In this document: one piece after another, positions 8,372 through 17,419 of the stretch | Layout of the letters: every line of letters begins with the position of its first letter | Numbering within the stretch: position 1 is the first letter of the stretch | DNA from: Desulfospira sp963664655 | Lineage (GTDB): Bacteria; Desulfobacterota; Desulfobacteria; Desulfobacterales; Desulfobacteraceae | Length of the DNA stretch: 64,000 nt | NCBI GenBank assembly: GCA_963664655.2 | Contig: OY761554.1 | Span: 4,278,001-4,342,000 of the forward strand | Direction: 5' to 3' | Program-made: the position numbers and the translations under genes | Notes under the pieces: generated by a model | What the model was told of the DNA's origin: nothing | Seen by the model: only the letters and a program-made list of their open reading frames with translations | The model's database searches: none

Positions 8372-8420
8372 AAAGCCGGTAGTCAGCATGGCCGCGTTTG
8401 ATTTACCCCTCTTAAAAAAA

Positions 8421-8501
8421 CTCTCGCAAAGGCGCAACGGCGCAAAGCTTAACTTCCCTTGGGCAATAGTATTCTTTGCGCCTTAGCGCCTTTGCGTGAG
8501 A
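8421..8501. repeat. Long imperfect inverted repeat built from CGCAAAGGCGC units
   Basis: Left arm 8421-8447 and right arm 8474-8501 are near-perfect complements built of GGCGCAA/GCGCAAAG units with a 26-nt loop. It resembles the CGCAAAGGCGCAA-type intergenic repeats seen in many unrelated bacterial genomes; this comparison is from memory. Confidence 0.65.
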
Positions 8502-8505
8502 ATAT

Positions 8506-8527
8506 AAAAAAAGAGGGCGAAGCCCTC
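8506..8527 (-). terminator. Intrinsic terminator of the lysS-lpxB-corC operon
   Basis: On the minus strand GAGGGC, a TTC loop and GCCCTC form a perfect hairpin immediately followed by seven T. It lies 227 nt past the corC-type gene's stop and no gene starts between, so it probably ends that operon. Confidence 0.75.
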
Positions 8528-8590
8528 AATTTATAAAACCAGAAGGTTAAAGAAGAATAATTCAACCCCTTCGGGATTTCATGTTTTTAA

Positions 8591-8636
8591 ACCACCGAGG
8601 GCACAGAGGTTTGGCTTTCGCCAAACACCACAGAGG
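8591..8636. repeat. ACCACCGAGG/CACAGAGG repeat with hairpin
   Basis: GCACAGAGG and CACAGAGG flank a 7-bp hairpin (GTTTGGC, TTTC, GCCAAAC). Composition matches the widespread ACCACAGAG-type intergenic repeats. The remaining sequence to 8753 is a low-complexity TTGTCTC/TTTCCTG tract with no gene. Confidence 0.45.
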
Positions 8637-8753
8637 GGCTTGGACTCCTTGATTTCTTGTCTCTTGTTTCCTGTCTCCAGTTTCTTGATTATACATAAGT
8701 ATCCTCAGACATCGTTATGGCCATGATACCGGGGATCCCCGGGTCCCCGGATC

Positions 8754-9995
8754 TTATTCCCGGTTAAAAACAAACGATTTAATCCGGTTGCCGTCCATGT
8801 CTTTGACCGTGATGGTCCATTTATCGACCACGATGGATTCTCCGGGCTGGGGGATCCGTTCAATCTGTTTGAGAAAAAAGCCGGAAAAGGTATCATAATT
8901 GGCGGATTCCGGGATGGAAATATTAATTTTTTTATTCAAATCGTAAATATCGATCTTTCCGGCCACCAGCCATTTGTTTCCCTTAATCCGAATGATATCG
9001 GGCACGTTCCGGTCGGATTCGTCTGAAATATCCCCGATAATTTCTTCTACCACATCTTCAAGGGTGACAATCCCGGCCACGCCGCCATGCTCATCCACTA
9101 CAATGGCCATGTGGCTTTTTTTGATTTTAAACTCGTGGAGCAGGGAATCCAGTTTTTTAAATTCCGGTATAAAATAAGGTTTTTTCATTATTTTTTTGAC
9201 GTCCAGAGATCCGGGATCTTCTTTCTGCTCGGTAATTTTCTGGAAGCTTGCAAACAGATCTTTGACATGAAGAATACCGATAACATGGTCAATGGAATCT
9301 TCAATCACCGGGATTCTTGAAAATCCGGTTTCCAGAATTTTCTGGATATCAAGCCCGTTGGATACATCAACAAAGAACATATCAGCCCTGGGGGTCATGA
9401 TTTCGGAGCAGGCCGTGTCGTCAAAATCAAAAATATTGCTGATCAGCTCCTTTTCTTCTTCCTTGATTTCCCCTTCCCCCTCAACCACTTCCACCATGGT
9501 CATGAGTTCATCTTCGGTGACCGCTTCCTGGGCGTTGTCAATGGTGCCGTGAAGCTTGGGAATAAAATTGAGAATAAAAATAAGGGGCCAGAACAGCCTG
9601 GACAACCAGAATAACGGATAGATCACCACCCGGGATACCAGGACATTGTTGTGGTTGGCAAAAGATTTGGGGAAAATTTCGCCAAAGATCAGGATCAGCA
9701 GGGTCATTCCGCCGGTGGCGATCCCCACGGCATTGGATTGAAAATGGGATATGGCAAGGGAGGTGGCCAGAGCTGAGGCCCCGATATTGACAATGTTGTT
9801 CCCGATAAGGATAGTGGTTAACAGGGTGTGGGAATCCTCTTTCATATCCATGATCAGCTGACCGGTCTTTGAGCCGTCCTTGGCAATGTGAAAGGCTTTG
9901 ATTTTGGAAATGGAAAACAATGCGGTTTCCGACGATGAAAAAAAGCCTGACAGAAACAGGCAGATCATCATCAGAATCATTTCAAAGGTTATCAA
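8754..9995 (-). CDS. HlyC/CorC-family protein (DUF21 membrane domain, CBS pair, CorC domain)
   Basis: A membrane protein of the CNNM/CorC group, proposed in several bacteria to act in magnesium or cobalt efflux. Residues 1-150 hold the DUF21 domain with about four hydrophobic segments and the motif FFSSSETALFSISK. EIFPKSFANH marks its end. Two CBS repeats follow (EIMTPRADMFFVDV to IGILHVKDLF, and KKPYFIPEFKKLDSLL to VDEHGGVAGIVTLEDVVEEI). The C-terminal CorC_HlyC domain shows GKIDIYDLNKKINI and DTFSGFFL. 413 residues is typical. It lies 82 nt after lpxB on the same strand and is probably the last operon member before the terminator at 8506-8527. The transported ion cannot be read from sequence. 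Confidence 0.9.
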   Translation of the reverse strand: MITFEMILMMICLFLSGFFSSSETALFSISKIKAFHIAKDGSKTGQLIMDMKEDSHTLLTTILIGNNIVNIGASALATSLAISHFQSNAVGIATGGMTLLILIFGEIFPKSFANHNNVLVSRVVIYPLFWLSRLFWPLIFILNFIPKLHGTIDNAQEAVTEDELMTMVEVVEGEGEIKEEEKELISNIFDFDDTACSEIMTPRADMFFVDVSNGLDIQKILETGFSRIPVIEDSIDHVIGILHVKDLFASFQKITEQKEDPGSLDVKKIMKKPYFIPEFKKLDSLLHEFKIKKSHMAIVVDEHGGVAGIVTLEDVVEEIIGDISDESDRNVPDIIRIKGNKWLVAGKIDIYDLNKKINISIPESANYDTFSGFFLKQIERIPQPGESIVVDKWTITVKDMDGNRIKSFVFNRE

Positions 9996-10077
9996 AATGG
10001 AACGGGTCCTATATAGTTTTAAGATGGATTATCTTTAATCGTATTTTCAATGGTTTGTCAATGCTTAGGGTTAAGGT

Positions 10078-11241
10078 TTACCTTTGTTTCCGGATTAAAT
10101 TCAAGGCCAGCCGTGCCGCCCTCAAAGAGGCTCCGGGAGGTCCGAGCCGTTTTCTGACGCTGGCCAGTTTTCTGGAAATTAGAGGCAGATCCTTAATCAT
10201 TTCAATGGATGTCCGGTAAATATTGTCTGGGGTGGCCTCCTGCTGAATCAGCTCCGGCATGACCTGGGTGTTGGTGATGATATTGGCAAGGCCGGCATAT
10301 TTAACCTTGACCAGTATTTTGGCCAGAAAAAAGCTGACGGCCTGCATTTTATAGATAATAATGGTGGGCACCTGGGCTAAGGCGGCCTCTAAGGTGACGG
10401 TTCCGGAAGCGGCAATGAGCAGATCGGCCCGGTTGAAAATGGTTCCGGGGTGCCCCTGAACCAGCTCAAACAGGCCGCCCGGATCGTATTCACTGACCAG
10501 GGCGCTGATTTTATCATGGGATACGGATCCGGCGCAGGAAACATACACCCGCGTATCCGGGAAGGTCCGGCCGATTTTCAAGGCCGTTTGGAGCATGGGC
10601 ACCAGCAGCCGGTCAATTTCAGAGCGCCTTGACCCGGGCAGCAGACCAATGGACAGGGGATGGCGGGCCGTTTTTTTCTTAACCCCAGGCTGAATCTGGA
10701 ACCCCAGATAATCCACAAGGGGATTTCCCACATAGGTGCAGGGGATATGGGCTTTTTTGTATATTTTTTCCTCAAAGGGAAAAATCAAAGCCGCATGGTC
10801 GATATGTTTTTTAATGGTTTTTAAGCGGCCCGGGTTCCAGGCCCAGACCTTGGGGGTAATATAATATAAAATTTTAAAATCATACCGTTTTTTGGCGTAT
10901 GCAGCGGCTTTTAGATTGAATCCGGGATAATCCACCAGAATCAGCAGGTCCGGGGGATGGGCCCTTAACTCATCCCGAAACCGGTCAAAGGCCTGTTTAA
11001 TATACTTAAACTGAAGCACCACCTCCGTGGCGCCCATGGCCGAAAGCCGGTCAATGGTGTAAAACAGCCGGACCCCGGCGGCGGCCATGTTTGGGCCGCC
11101 AATACCGGTTACCCGCGCATCCGGATTGAGCTTAAGAATATTCTTTATGAGTGAAGCCCCGTGAATATCCCCTGACGGCTCACCGGCCAGAATCATGATA
11201 CGGTCAGACGCGTAGTTTGGGCATTTGTCAGGCTTTTTCAT
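10078..11241 (-). CDS. lpxB: Lipid-A-disaccharide synthase
   Basis: GT19 enzyme that joins UDP-2,3-diacylglucosamine to lipid X, forming the lipid A disaccharide on the inner face of the inner membrane. Signatures: MILAGEPSGDIHGASLIKNI (residues about 17-36), GIGGPNMAAAGVRLFY, VDYPGFNLKAAAYAK, YITPKVWAWNPGRLKTIKKH, TYVGNPLVDY, LLPGSRRSEIDRL and ASGTVTLEAALAQVP. 387 residues is standard. The start is 6 nt after the lpxI stop, so coupled translation is likely. It is the last lpx gene in the operon. Confidence 0.97.
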   Translation of the reverse strand: MKKPDKCPNYASDRIMILAGEPSGDIHGASLIKNILKLNPDARVTGIGGPNMAAAGVRLFYTIDRLSAMGATEVVLQFKYIKQAFDRFRDELRAHPPDLLILVDYPGFNLKAAAYAKKRYDFKILYYITPKVWAWNPGRLKTIKKHIDHAALIFPFEEKIYKKAHIPCTYVGNPLVDYLGFQIQPGVKKKTARHPLSIGLLPGSRRSEIDRLLVPMLQTALKIGRTFPDTRVYVSCAGSVSHDKISALVSEYDPGGLFELVQGHPGTIFNRADLLIAASGTVTLEAALAQVPTIIIYKMQAVSFFLAKILVKVKYAGLANIITNTQVMPELIQQEATPDNIYRTSIEMIKDLPLISRKLASVRKRLGPPGASLRAARLALNLIRKQR

Positions 11242-11247
11242 GGGATT

Positions 11248-12099
11248 TTAAACGTCCCCGGGGATATCGTCATCGGTCAGAGCGACCACGGCAATGGCAT
11301 GCTGGTCAGCCAGGGCGATCATCTGTTTGCGGTCAAAGCAGATGGATTTGCCGGCTTCAAGGGCAAGGACACGGGCACCGGCGGCGGCCATGGTTTGAAT
11401 GGTGCCAAGGCCCGAGGCCGGCAGGTCAAAGCGCAGGTCCTGGCCGGGCTTGGACAATTTGACCACCACGGGGCCGCTTTTATGGGACAGTTCCCCCCCC
11501 CGTTTTATGGCGGCATCGGTTCCCTCGACGGCCTCAACCGCCAGGATGGTTCCGTTGCTGATCACAACGCACTGGCCGATATCGAGTTTGCCGATCTGCC
11601 TGGCCAGTTTCCAGCCCTGGAAAATGTCTTTTTTCTCCCCTCTGTCAGGGGATCTTCTGGTCCAGCACCCTTTAGGGCTGATGATTTCAGGCAAAATCAT
11701 GGTAGACGGCAGAATCTTTATCCCTTCTTTGAGCAGCAGTTCTGCAAAAGAAGACAGGATGCTGTCGTCATGGGTCCGTTTGGTTGTGGCAATAAAGGCC
11801 AGGGCTTTCAAGTCGGGGCGGATGTCTTTAAAAATATTTATCTTTTTAACCGTTCCCAGCATAACGGCCTGGGTGATATGATGTTGGCCAAAGAACCGGA
11901 CCAGTTTGGATATCTGGCCCAGATGAATCCAGGAGAAATGATCCACCAGGTTACAAAGGCTTTGGTCTGTTTCGGATTTAAAGCCCACAGCCACAGTTTG
12001 GAACCCTTTTTCCCGGGCTTTTTGAGCAAAAAGCCGCGGAAACTGCCCACCGCCGGCAATAATTCCGATTTTCATATCCTCTGTCTGGCGGCTGTCCAT
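11248..12099 (-). CDS. lpxI: UDP-2,3-diacylglucosamine pyrophosphatase LpxI
   Basis: LpxI hydrolyses UDP-2,3-diacylglucosamine to lipid X and UMP, and replaces LpxH in many non-gamma Gram-negatives. The protein shows KIGIIAGGGQFPRLFAQKAR at the start, VMLGTVKKINIFKDIRPD, RTHDDSILSSFAELLLKEGI, and in the C-terminal domain IGQCVVISNGTILAVEAVEGTDAAI and RFDLPASGLGTI. The length of 283 is typical. ATG 12099 follows GGGGAG closely; ATG 12075 is an alternative that would remove eight residues. It sits between lpxA (13-nt gap) and lpxB (6-nt gap), which is the expected pathway position. A long open frame on the opposite strand is a codon-bias shadow. Confidence 0.96.
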   Translation of the reverse strand: MDSRQTEDMKIGIIAGGGQFPRLFAQKAREKGFQTVAVGFKSETDQSLCNLVDHFSWIHLGQISKLVRFFGQHHITQAVMLGTVKKINIFKDIRPDLKALAFIATTKRTHDDSILSSFAELLLKEGIKILPSTMILPEIISPKGCWTRRSPDRGEKKDIFQGWKLARQIGKLDIGQCVVISNGTILAVEAVEGTDAAIKRGGELSHKSGPVVVKLSKPGQDLRFDLPASGLGTIQTMAAAGARVLALEAGKSICFDRKQMIALADQHAIAVVALTDDDIPGDV

Positions 12100-12112
12100 A
12101 ACTCCCCGTTAA

Positions 12113-12883
12113 TCAGCGGGCCACCCCCCGGTTGGATTTGACAATAAATTCCATAAAGTTTTTAACCTCCGGGACCTGCTCCACTTCAGCCTTTACCCGT
12201 TCTGAGGCCTGCTTGACGGTCAGACCGATTCTGAAAAAAATCCGGTAGGCCTTTTTAAGCTGCCGGATGCTGGAGTTGGAGAACTTATGCCGTTTGAGCC
12301 CCACGTTGTTCAGCCCGTGAAGGGTTGCCCGGTCGCCGGCGGCAATGACATAAGGCGGAATATCTTTGACCACGGCGGATTTTCCGCCGATATAGGCATA
12401 ATCTCCGATGTGGACAAACTGATGGATGGCCACCAGGCCGCCGATAGTGGCATAATTCCCGATTTCAATATGGCCGGCAAGGGTGGAGTTATTGGCCAGG
12501 ATCACCTGCCGCCCGGTCTTGCAGTCGTGGGCAATATGGGTATAGGCCATCAGATAATTCTGCTCACCCACTTCGGTAATGCCGCCGCCGGCTTCGGTTC
12601 CCCGGTTAATGGTCACAAATTCACGGATAATGGTGCCGCGGCCTATGGTCAGATAACTTTTCTCCCCATGGAATTTTAAATCCTGGGGGGCTCCGCCAAT
12701 TGAGGCATACTGGTAAATCTGACAGTTTTCTCCAATGGTCACGTACTTTTCCACTGTGGCATGGGACCCGATGGTGGTGCCCGAACCAATGCGGACATCG
12801 GATTCAATAATGGCGTAAGGGCCAATGGTGACGTTGGCATCTATTTCTGCAGAAGGGCTGATAATGGCCGTGGGATGAATCAT
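12113..12883 (-). CDS. lpxA: Acyl-ACP:UDP-N-acetylglucosamine O-acyltransferase
   Basis: First enzyme of lipid A synthesis. It acylates UDP-GlcNAc at the 3-OH. I set the start at ATG 12883 (MIHPTAIISPSAEID) because GGAG lies 5 nt upstream and family members begin here; an upstream in-frame ATG at 12940 would add 19 non-homologous residues. The product is 256 residues. Left-handed beta-helix hexapeptides run through residues about 8-180. The catalytic His is expected in YTHIAHDC, with the acyl-chain ruler further on (GLVAIHQFVHIGDYAYIGG). The C-terminal helical part begins at LKRHKFSNSSIRQLKKAYR. No fabZ lies between lpxD and lpxA, unlike many proteobacterial operons. Confidence 0.96.
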   Translation of the reverse strand: MIHPTAIISPSAEIDANVTIGPYAIIESDVRIGSGTTIGSHATVEKYVTIGENCQIYQYASIGGAPQDLKFHGEKSYLTIGRGTIIREFVTINRGTEAGGGITEVGEQNYLMAYTHIAHDCKTGRQVILANNSTLAGHIEIGNYATIGGLVAIHQFVHIGDYAYIGGKSAVVKDIPPYVIAAGDRATLHGLNNVGLKRHKFSNSSIRQLKKAYRIFFRIGLTVKQASERVKAEVEQVPEVKNFMEFIVKSNRGVAR

Positions 12884-12981
12884 GACTGCTCCAAATTCGG
12901 GTTTGAATAAAAAATTATCATCGGGCTGTGCTGCCGGCAAGGTGACATCTTGCCAATGGGGTCATCCAGCCACCGGTATGT

Positions 12982-14049
12982 TCAATTATGGTTACGGTGT
13001 TCAAGGGCTTTAAGCCGCTTTTCAATGGACATTAATTTTTTTCGCATTCCGGGCAGTCTCAATAAAATTTGGGAAACCTTAAGCCAGGTCCGGTGAGGCA
13101 TTTGGGGGATTCCTGAAACAATCTGCCCGGCAGGGACATCGGATGCCACCCCGGCATAGGGGCCGACAATGGCCCCGTCTCCGATATGAAGGTGACCGGA
13201 TACGCCGGCTTTGCCCGCAATGATCACGTTTCTGCCCACCGTGGTAGACCCGGCAATCCCCACCTGGGCTACGATCAGGGTGTTATCGCCGATTTTAACG
13301 TTGTGGGCGATATGGATCTGGTTGTCGGTTTTCACCCCTGATCCAATGGTGGTGGTGCCCAGGGTTCCCCGGTCAATGGTATTGCAGGCACCGATCTCCA
13401 CATGGTCACCGATTTCAACATATCCGGTATGGGGGAGCTTTTCATGATTGATGCCGGCCTGGGCAAACCCATACCCGTCAGACCCGATCACTGTTCCGGA
13501 ATGGATGATCCCGTGATGTCCGATCCTTGTCCGGTCCATCAGGGTCACATTGGGCTTGATCACCGTATGTTCTCCGATAATGGATTTGCGGCCCACAAAT
13601 ACCCCGGGCATCAAATGGACATGGTCTTTGATCTGCGCATGATCCTCAATGACCACATGGGCCTCAATGGTGACCCCCTCCCCTAACCTGACGCCGTTTC
13701 CGATGACCGCCAAAGGGCTGATATACGGTACCGGCTTTCTGACCGGATGAAAATAAGACACCAGCTTAAAGAAGGCCAGCCGGGGATGATCGGTTTTGAG
13801 CAGGGTGGTATTCCGGCAGGGTTTACAAGACGGCGGAACAATCACGGCCCCGGCCCTGACCGATTCAATCCGGGACAGGAACTCGGGTTCAACAGCAAAG
13901 GTAATGTCATCGGGGCCGGCATCATCAAAAGATGACACCCCGGAAATGACCAGATCCCCCTGCCCTTGGATCCGGGCATCAATAATCCGGGCAATCCGTT
14001 CTACAGGGTACGGCCCTGACGGATATGGGTTAGGGTTTATTGGCTCCAC
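12982..14049 (-). CDS. lpxD: UDP-3-O-(3-hydroxyacyl)glucosamine N-acyltransferase
   Basis: Third lipid A enzyme, adding the N-linked hydroxyacyl chain. The N-terminal uridine-binding domain (residues about 20-100) contains ISGVSSFDDAGPDDITFAVE. The hexapeptide beta-helix runs from SPLAVIGNGVRLGEG to AIVGPYAGVASDVPAG, with the catalytic His region QIHIAHNVKIGDNTLIVAQ and GSDGYGFAQAG. The C-terminal helix (RTWLKVSQILLRLPGMRKKL) fits ACP binding. 355 residues is typical. The start follows the ompH-like stop by 21 nt, and the stop precedes the lpxA start by 98 nt. Confidence 0.96.
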   Translation of the reverse strand: MEPINPNPYPSGPYPVERIARIIDARIQGQGDLVISGVSSFDDAGPDDITFAVEPEFLSRIESVRAGAVIVPPSCKPCRNTTLLKTDHPRLAFFKLVSYFHPVRKPVPYISPLAVIGNGVRLGEGVTIEAHVVIEDHAQIKDHVHLMPGVFVGRKSIIGEHTVIKPNVTLMDRTRIGHHGIIHSGTVIGSDGYGFAQAGINHEKLPHTGYVEIGDHVEIGACNTIDRGTLGTTTIGSGVKTDNQIHIAHNVKIGDNTLIVAQVGIAGSTTVGRNVIIAGKAGVSGHLHIGDGAIVGPYAGVASDVPAGQIVSGIPQMPHRTWLKVSQILLRLPGMRKKLMSIEKRLKALEHRNHN

Positions 14050-14070
14050 CGGCTTTTTGCTCTGACAGGT

Positions 14071-14607
14071 TTACTTTTTGCTGGCCATCTGTTTGTTATA
14101 GGCCTCAATGACCCGGTCCGTAATGTCCATCTGGTCAGGCATGTAGATGATTCCGGCGGTTTTTCGTTCCATGATCATCATATATCCCTCATCCTTCCCG
14201 ATCTGGTCGGTAATTTTAAATACATCGGTCTGGATTTCTTTGATGAGTTCAATTTCCATGGTTTTTAACTCTCTGGCAAAATCTTCCTGCATCTTTTTTA
14301 AATCATTAACCCGGATTCTAAACTCCCGTTCCTTTTCTTTTTTCTTTTCCGCACTCAGCAAAAGGGCTTCTTTTTCATAGTTTTGGGACATTTCTTCAAG
14401 CTCAGTTTTTTCTTTTTCCAGTTTCCCCTTAAGCTCTTTGCCCTTTTCCTGGAGCTGATTCTGGGTCAGTTTGCCCTTGCTGGACTCTTTGAGAATTTTG
14501 TCAAAATTAAGGACCCCGATTTTGGCCACATCAGCGCTGAACACCGGCTGACAAAGTCCTGCAATCCCAAACAGGGTAATCATTGCCATAATCATAAACT
14601 GTTTCAT
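14071..14607 (-). CDS. OmpH/Skp-family periplasmic chaperone
   Basis: Periplasmic holdase that keeps unfolded outer-membrane proteins soluble on the way to BamA. A signal peptide is visible (MIMAMITLFGIAGLCQPVFS, cleavage after FSA). The mature protein starts with the family beta strand DVAKIGVLNFDKILKESSKG, followed by a long charged coiled coil (residues about 45-130, GKELKGKLEKEKTELEEMSQ and onward) and a C-terminal strand region. 178 residues fits. It sits directly between bamA and lpxD, the conserved position of skp/ompH. Confidence 0.93.
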   Translation of the reverse strand: MKQFMIMAMITLFGIAGLCQPVFSADVAKIGVLNFDKILKESSKGKLTQNQLQEKGKELKGKLEKEKTELEEMSQNYEKEALLLSAEKKKEKEREFRIRVNDLKKMQEDFARELKTMEIELIKEIQTDVFKITDQIGKDEGYMMIMERKTAGIIYMPDQMDITDRVIEAYNKQMASKK

Positions 14608-14701
14608 TTTTTTCTCCTAAAATTTAAATATTTAAATAATGATGGCTTATATTTTCTTGTATTCAAAAATCAAGCTTACTGCCGCCGGCGTTGTCTGTCA
14701 C

Positions 14702-14729
14702 CTAAAGGCTAAAAGCTAACAGCTGACAA
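14702..14729. repeat. TTAGC-rich spacer repeat, copy 3 (inverted)
   Basis: Same family as the tracts at 4089 and 4662 but in opposite orientation, abutting the bamA stop codon. Shares AGCTGTTAGC and GCCTTTAG on the minus strand. Confidence 0.55.
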
Positions 14730-17411
14730 TTAAAAGAACGCGCCTACACTGAAATCAAACTGCCCCTCCCCGGTATCCTTGACATCCTGTCCTTCCACCA
14801 CGATGCCGTAAGCCAGCCGGATGGGCCCCATGGGAGAGTTCCATCGAAATTCAAATCCCACCGTGGAATACTGTTCGGCCAGATCAATGCTGTCACTTTT
14901 CCGGTAGACGTCCCCCCGGTCATAAAACAGGACCCCGATCACGCCCATTTCTTCCTGGATGGGAAAAATCAGTTCAAAATTAAACATCACATACTGTTCA
15001 CCGCCACGCTGGATGGTTTCCCCTTCCGGGGTGCAGTTGATGTCAGTGTCATCAAATCCCCGGATGGAGTTAATGCCCCCAAGGTAGAATCTTTCCCAGT
15101 CAATGTCGATATCGCTGCCGGTCCGGTCATCTAAGTACCCGCCCTCGGCATGAAAGGCACCGACAAACTTCCAGAACAGGGGAATCCAGTAGCCGGTTTC
15201 AACCAGATACCGGGTAAAATCGACTTCCCCGCCCACAAACTCCCCGGCATATTCAATGGAAAATTTATGGAAGGCCCCCTTGGTGGGAAGGAAATAATGA
15301 TTCCTTGAATCATACTTGATGTACGGCTTAATGCTTGAGGTGATCCATGATCCTTCCCGCACATTGGTATAGTCGCTTTCCACATCCGAAATATCAAATT
15401 GTTCCAGATTGTATTCTACGCCCACCGTGGTGTAATCCCACAGGGCACGGTAGCCGCTTCTCAGGGTAAAGCCCACGGAGTCGCGATCATAATAGTCATA
15501 TTCTTTTTCAAGTTTGTAGATGTCAGCCCCCACTGAAATAGGTCTGTCAAACAGCCAGGGCTCGGTAAAACCGATTTTATACAAAAGACTGGAGCCCGAT
15601 AACCGGGTTAACAGCTTCAGGTTGTACCCGCGCCCTAAAAAGTTGCGTTCTTCCAGGGAAACCTGGGCAAAGGCCCCGTCGTCACTGGAAAAACCGCCGC
15701 CAAAAGAAATGTTGCCGGTGGCTTTTTCTTCAACCTTGACATCAACGTCCCGATAATTCGGCCGGTCAGTGGGGACCGGGGTGACCTCAATATTTTGAAA
15801 GTAGTCTTTGTAATTCAAATTCCGGTAGCTTCGCTGAAGCCCGCGTTTGGAGTAAAGGCCCTGTTCTTCAATGGCCAGCTCCCGCCGAATGACCTTGTCC
15901 CGGCTCTTGGAATTGCCGGTGATCACAATCCGGTTAAAGTAAACCAGGTCTTTTTTGTCGATCTTAAAAGACAGGTTGACCACATGTTTCTCATCATCCC
16001 TGTCCATCAAAGGGACAACATCAACATTGGCATATCCCTTGTCCGAATACATATCCGATAAGGTGATCATGTCCTTTCGAACCAGTTCCCTGTTGTAAAG
16101 CTCCCCTTCCCTGGATTCCATGCCGGCCATCAGTTCTTCCCTGGTTGTCAGAATATCTCCGGTAATGGCAACCGTGCCGACCTTATACTGCTCCCCCTCT
16201 TTGATTTTAAAATGAATGGAGATGCTTTCATGGCCGAACTGGATCTGGGGATCAGATACTTTGGCATTAATGAACCCGTTGTTTTTATAAAAAGATTCAA
16301 GCCTTAGGGCGTCATTCTGGGCTTCGGTTTCATTTAAATCCCCGGATGAGGTGATAAAGGACCAAAACCCTTTTTCCGATGTCTGAATTTCATCTTTAAG
16401 ATCGTCTTCATCAAAGAAGCGGTTTCCCTCAAAAGTGATGGACTCCACCTTAAGTTTTTTGCCCTCTTCAATGGTGAAGACAATATCGGCCTGGTTGTTG
16501 TCAAGGGGTTTGACCTCGTATGCGATGACACAATTATGATAATTTTTATCGGTGTACAACTGCTTTAACCGTTCAACATCCGAGTTGATCTTGTACAGGT
16601 TTAAAATGGATCCTGTCCGGGTTTCCACCACCTCGAACAGCTCTTCTTCCTCGTAAATAATATTTTCCGTAAATATGATTTTACGGACACTGGGCTTTTC
16701 ATCAACCTCAAAAATAATTTCAAGGCCCCGGTCAAGCTTGTTCTTTTTAACCGTAACATCATCAAAATAACCCATTTTATAAATTTGTTCCAAGTCGTGG
16801 GACAGCTTTTCGGAATCGGCAATATCGCCTTTCTGGGAGGTGACCACCCTGAGAATGGCATCGGATTCCACCCGTTTGTTCCCTTTTACGGTAAACAGGG
16901 CAATCACGCTTTTTTCAAACAACTCCCCGGTAATGGAACGGCCAAGCCGATTCACGGCAGACCCAAGCCCGCCGATCCCTTCGGCCTGAGAGAAAAAGGT
17001 TAAGGGCGGCTCATTTTCAAACACATTGTGCATGCTGGTATCAAGGCTGACCCCTTTGCCGGCCATGAAGATGTGGCCGGTGATAATCCGGTCTACCCCT
17101 AAACGGACCCCCTCTTCCCGGAATTTATAATAATCCCATTGATCCACCTGGTTCAGGTCTGCCACATCTTTAACAATGACAATTTTTGCGCCATCCTTTT
17201 CCAGCCTGTCCTTGAGCATCTCAAGGATGCTTTCCCGGATTTTGGGATTTGGCTGTTCCGCCTGAATGGAAAAGGGAAACAGGGCAACCGAGGGTGCCTG
17301 GGCAAACGCCAGGGATGAGGCCAGGGTTGCGGCCAGGATTGTAAAACCAAAAAACATCAGCCGTGCCGGGCCAAAGGCCTTAAGGTGGTGTCTAACATTC
17401 ATGGGTAACAT
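14730..17411 (-). CDS. bamA: Outer membrane protein assembly factor BamA with an extra N-terminal domain
   Basis: Core of the beta-barrel assembly machine. The precursor has a signal peptide (FTILAATLASSLAFAQA). Residues about 42-165 form a domain not found in E. coli BamA: VALFPFSIQAEQPNPKIRES, LGVDRIITGHIFMAGKGVSL and LGSAVNRLGRSITGEL, which resemble TolB-N/FlgO-like alpha-beta domains. Five POTRA repeats follow (first at FTVKGNKRVESDAILRVV, last near NRIVITGNSKSRDKVIRREL). The 16-strand barrel begins near YRDVDVKVEEKATGNISFGG and carries the IRGFDDTD loop-6 motif. It ends in Phe (FDFSVGAFF), the usual barrel signal. 893 residues is about 90 longer than E. coli. AAGGA precedes ATG 17411 by 5 nt; the gap to lolD is 8 nt. 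Confidence 0.96.
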   Translation of the reverse strand: MLPMNVRHHLKAFGPARLMFFGFTILAATLASSLAFAQAPSVALFPFSIQAEQPNPKIRESILEMLKDRLEKDGAKIVIVKDVADLNQVDQWDYYKFREEGVRLGVDRIITGHIFMAGKGVSLDTSMHNVFENEPPLTFFSQAEGIGGLGSAVNRLGRSITGELFEKSVIALFTVKGNKRVESDAILRVVTSQKGDIADSEKLSHDLEQIYKMGYFDDVTVKKNKLDRGLEIIFEVDEKPSVRKIIFTENIIYEEEELFEVVETRTGSILNLYKINSDVERLKQLYTDKNYHNCVIAYEVKPLDNNQADIVFTIEEGKKLKVESITFEGNRFFDEDDLKDEIQTSEKGFWSFITSSGDLNETEAQNDALRLESFYKNNGFINAKVSDPQIQFGHESISIHFKIKEGEQYKVGTVAITGDILTTREELMAGMESREGELYNRELVRKDMITLSDMYSDKGYANVDVVPLMDRDDEKHVVNLSFKIDKKDLVYFNRIVITGNSKSRDKVIRRELAIEEQGLYSKRGLQRSYRNLNYKDYFQNIEVTPVPTDRPNYRDVDVKVEEKATGNISFGGGFSSDDGAFAQVSLEERNFLGRGYNLKLLTRLSGSSLLYKIGFTEPWLFDRPISVGADIYKLEKEYDYYDRDSVGFTLRSGYRALWDYTTVGVEYNLEQFDISDVESDYTNVREGSWITSSIKPYIKYDSRNHYFLPTKGAFHKFSIEYAGEFVGGEVDFTRYLVETGYWIPLFWKFVGAFHAEGGYLDDRTGSDIDIDWERFYLGGINSIRGFDDTDINCTPEGETIQRGGEQYVMFNFELIFPIQEEMGVIGVLFYDRGDVYRKSDSIDLAEQYSTVGFEFRWNSPMGPIRLAYGIVVEGQDVKDTGEGQFDFSVGAFF

Positions 17412-17419
17412 GCCATTCC

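Noticed and set aside
11299..12141. Open frame of 280 codons antisense to lpxI
   Set aside because: It runs opposite a well-supported LpxI, has no RBS and a repetitive Gly/Gln/Phe-rich content typical of a codon-usage shadow.
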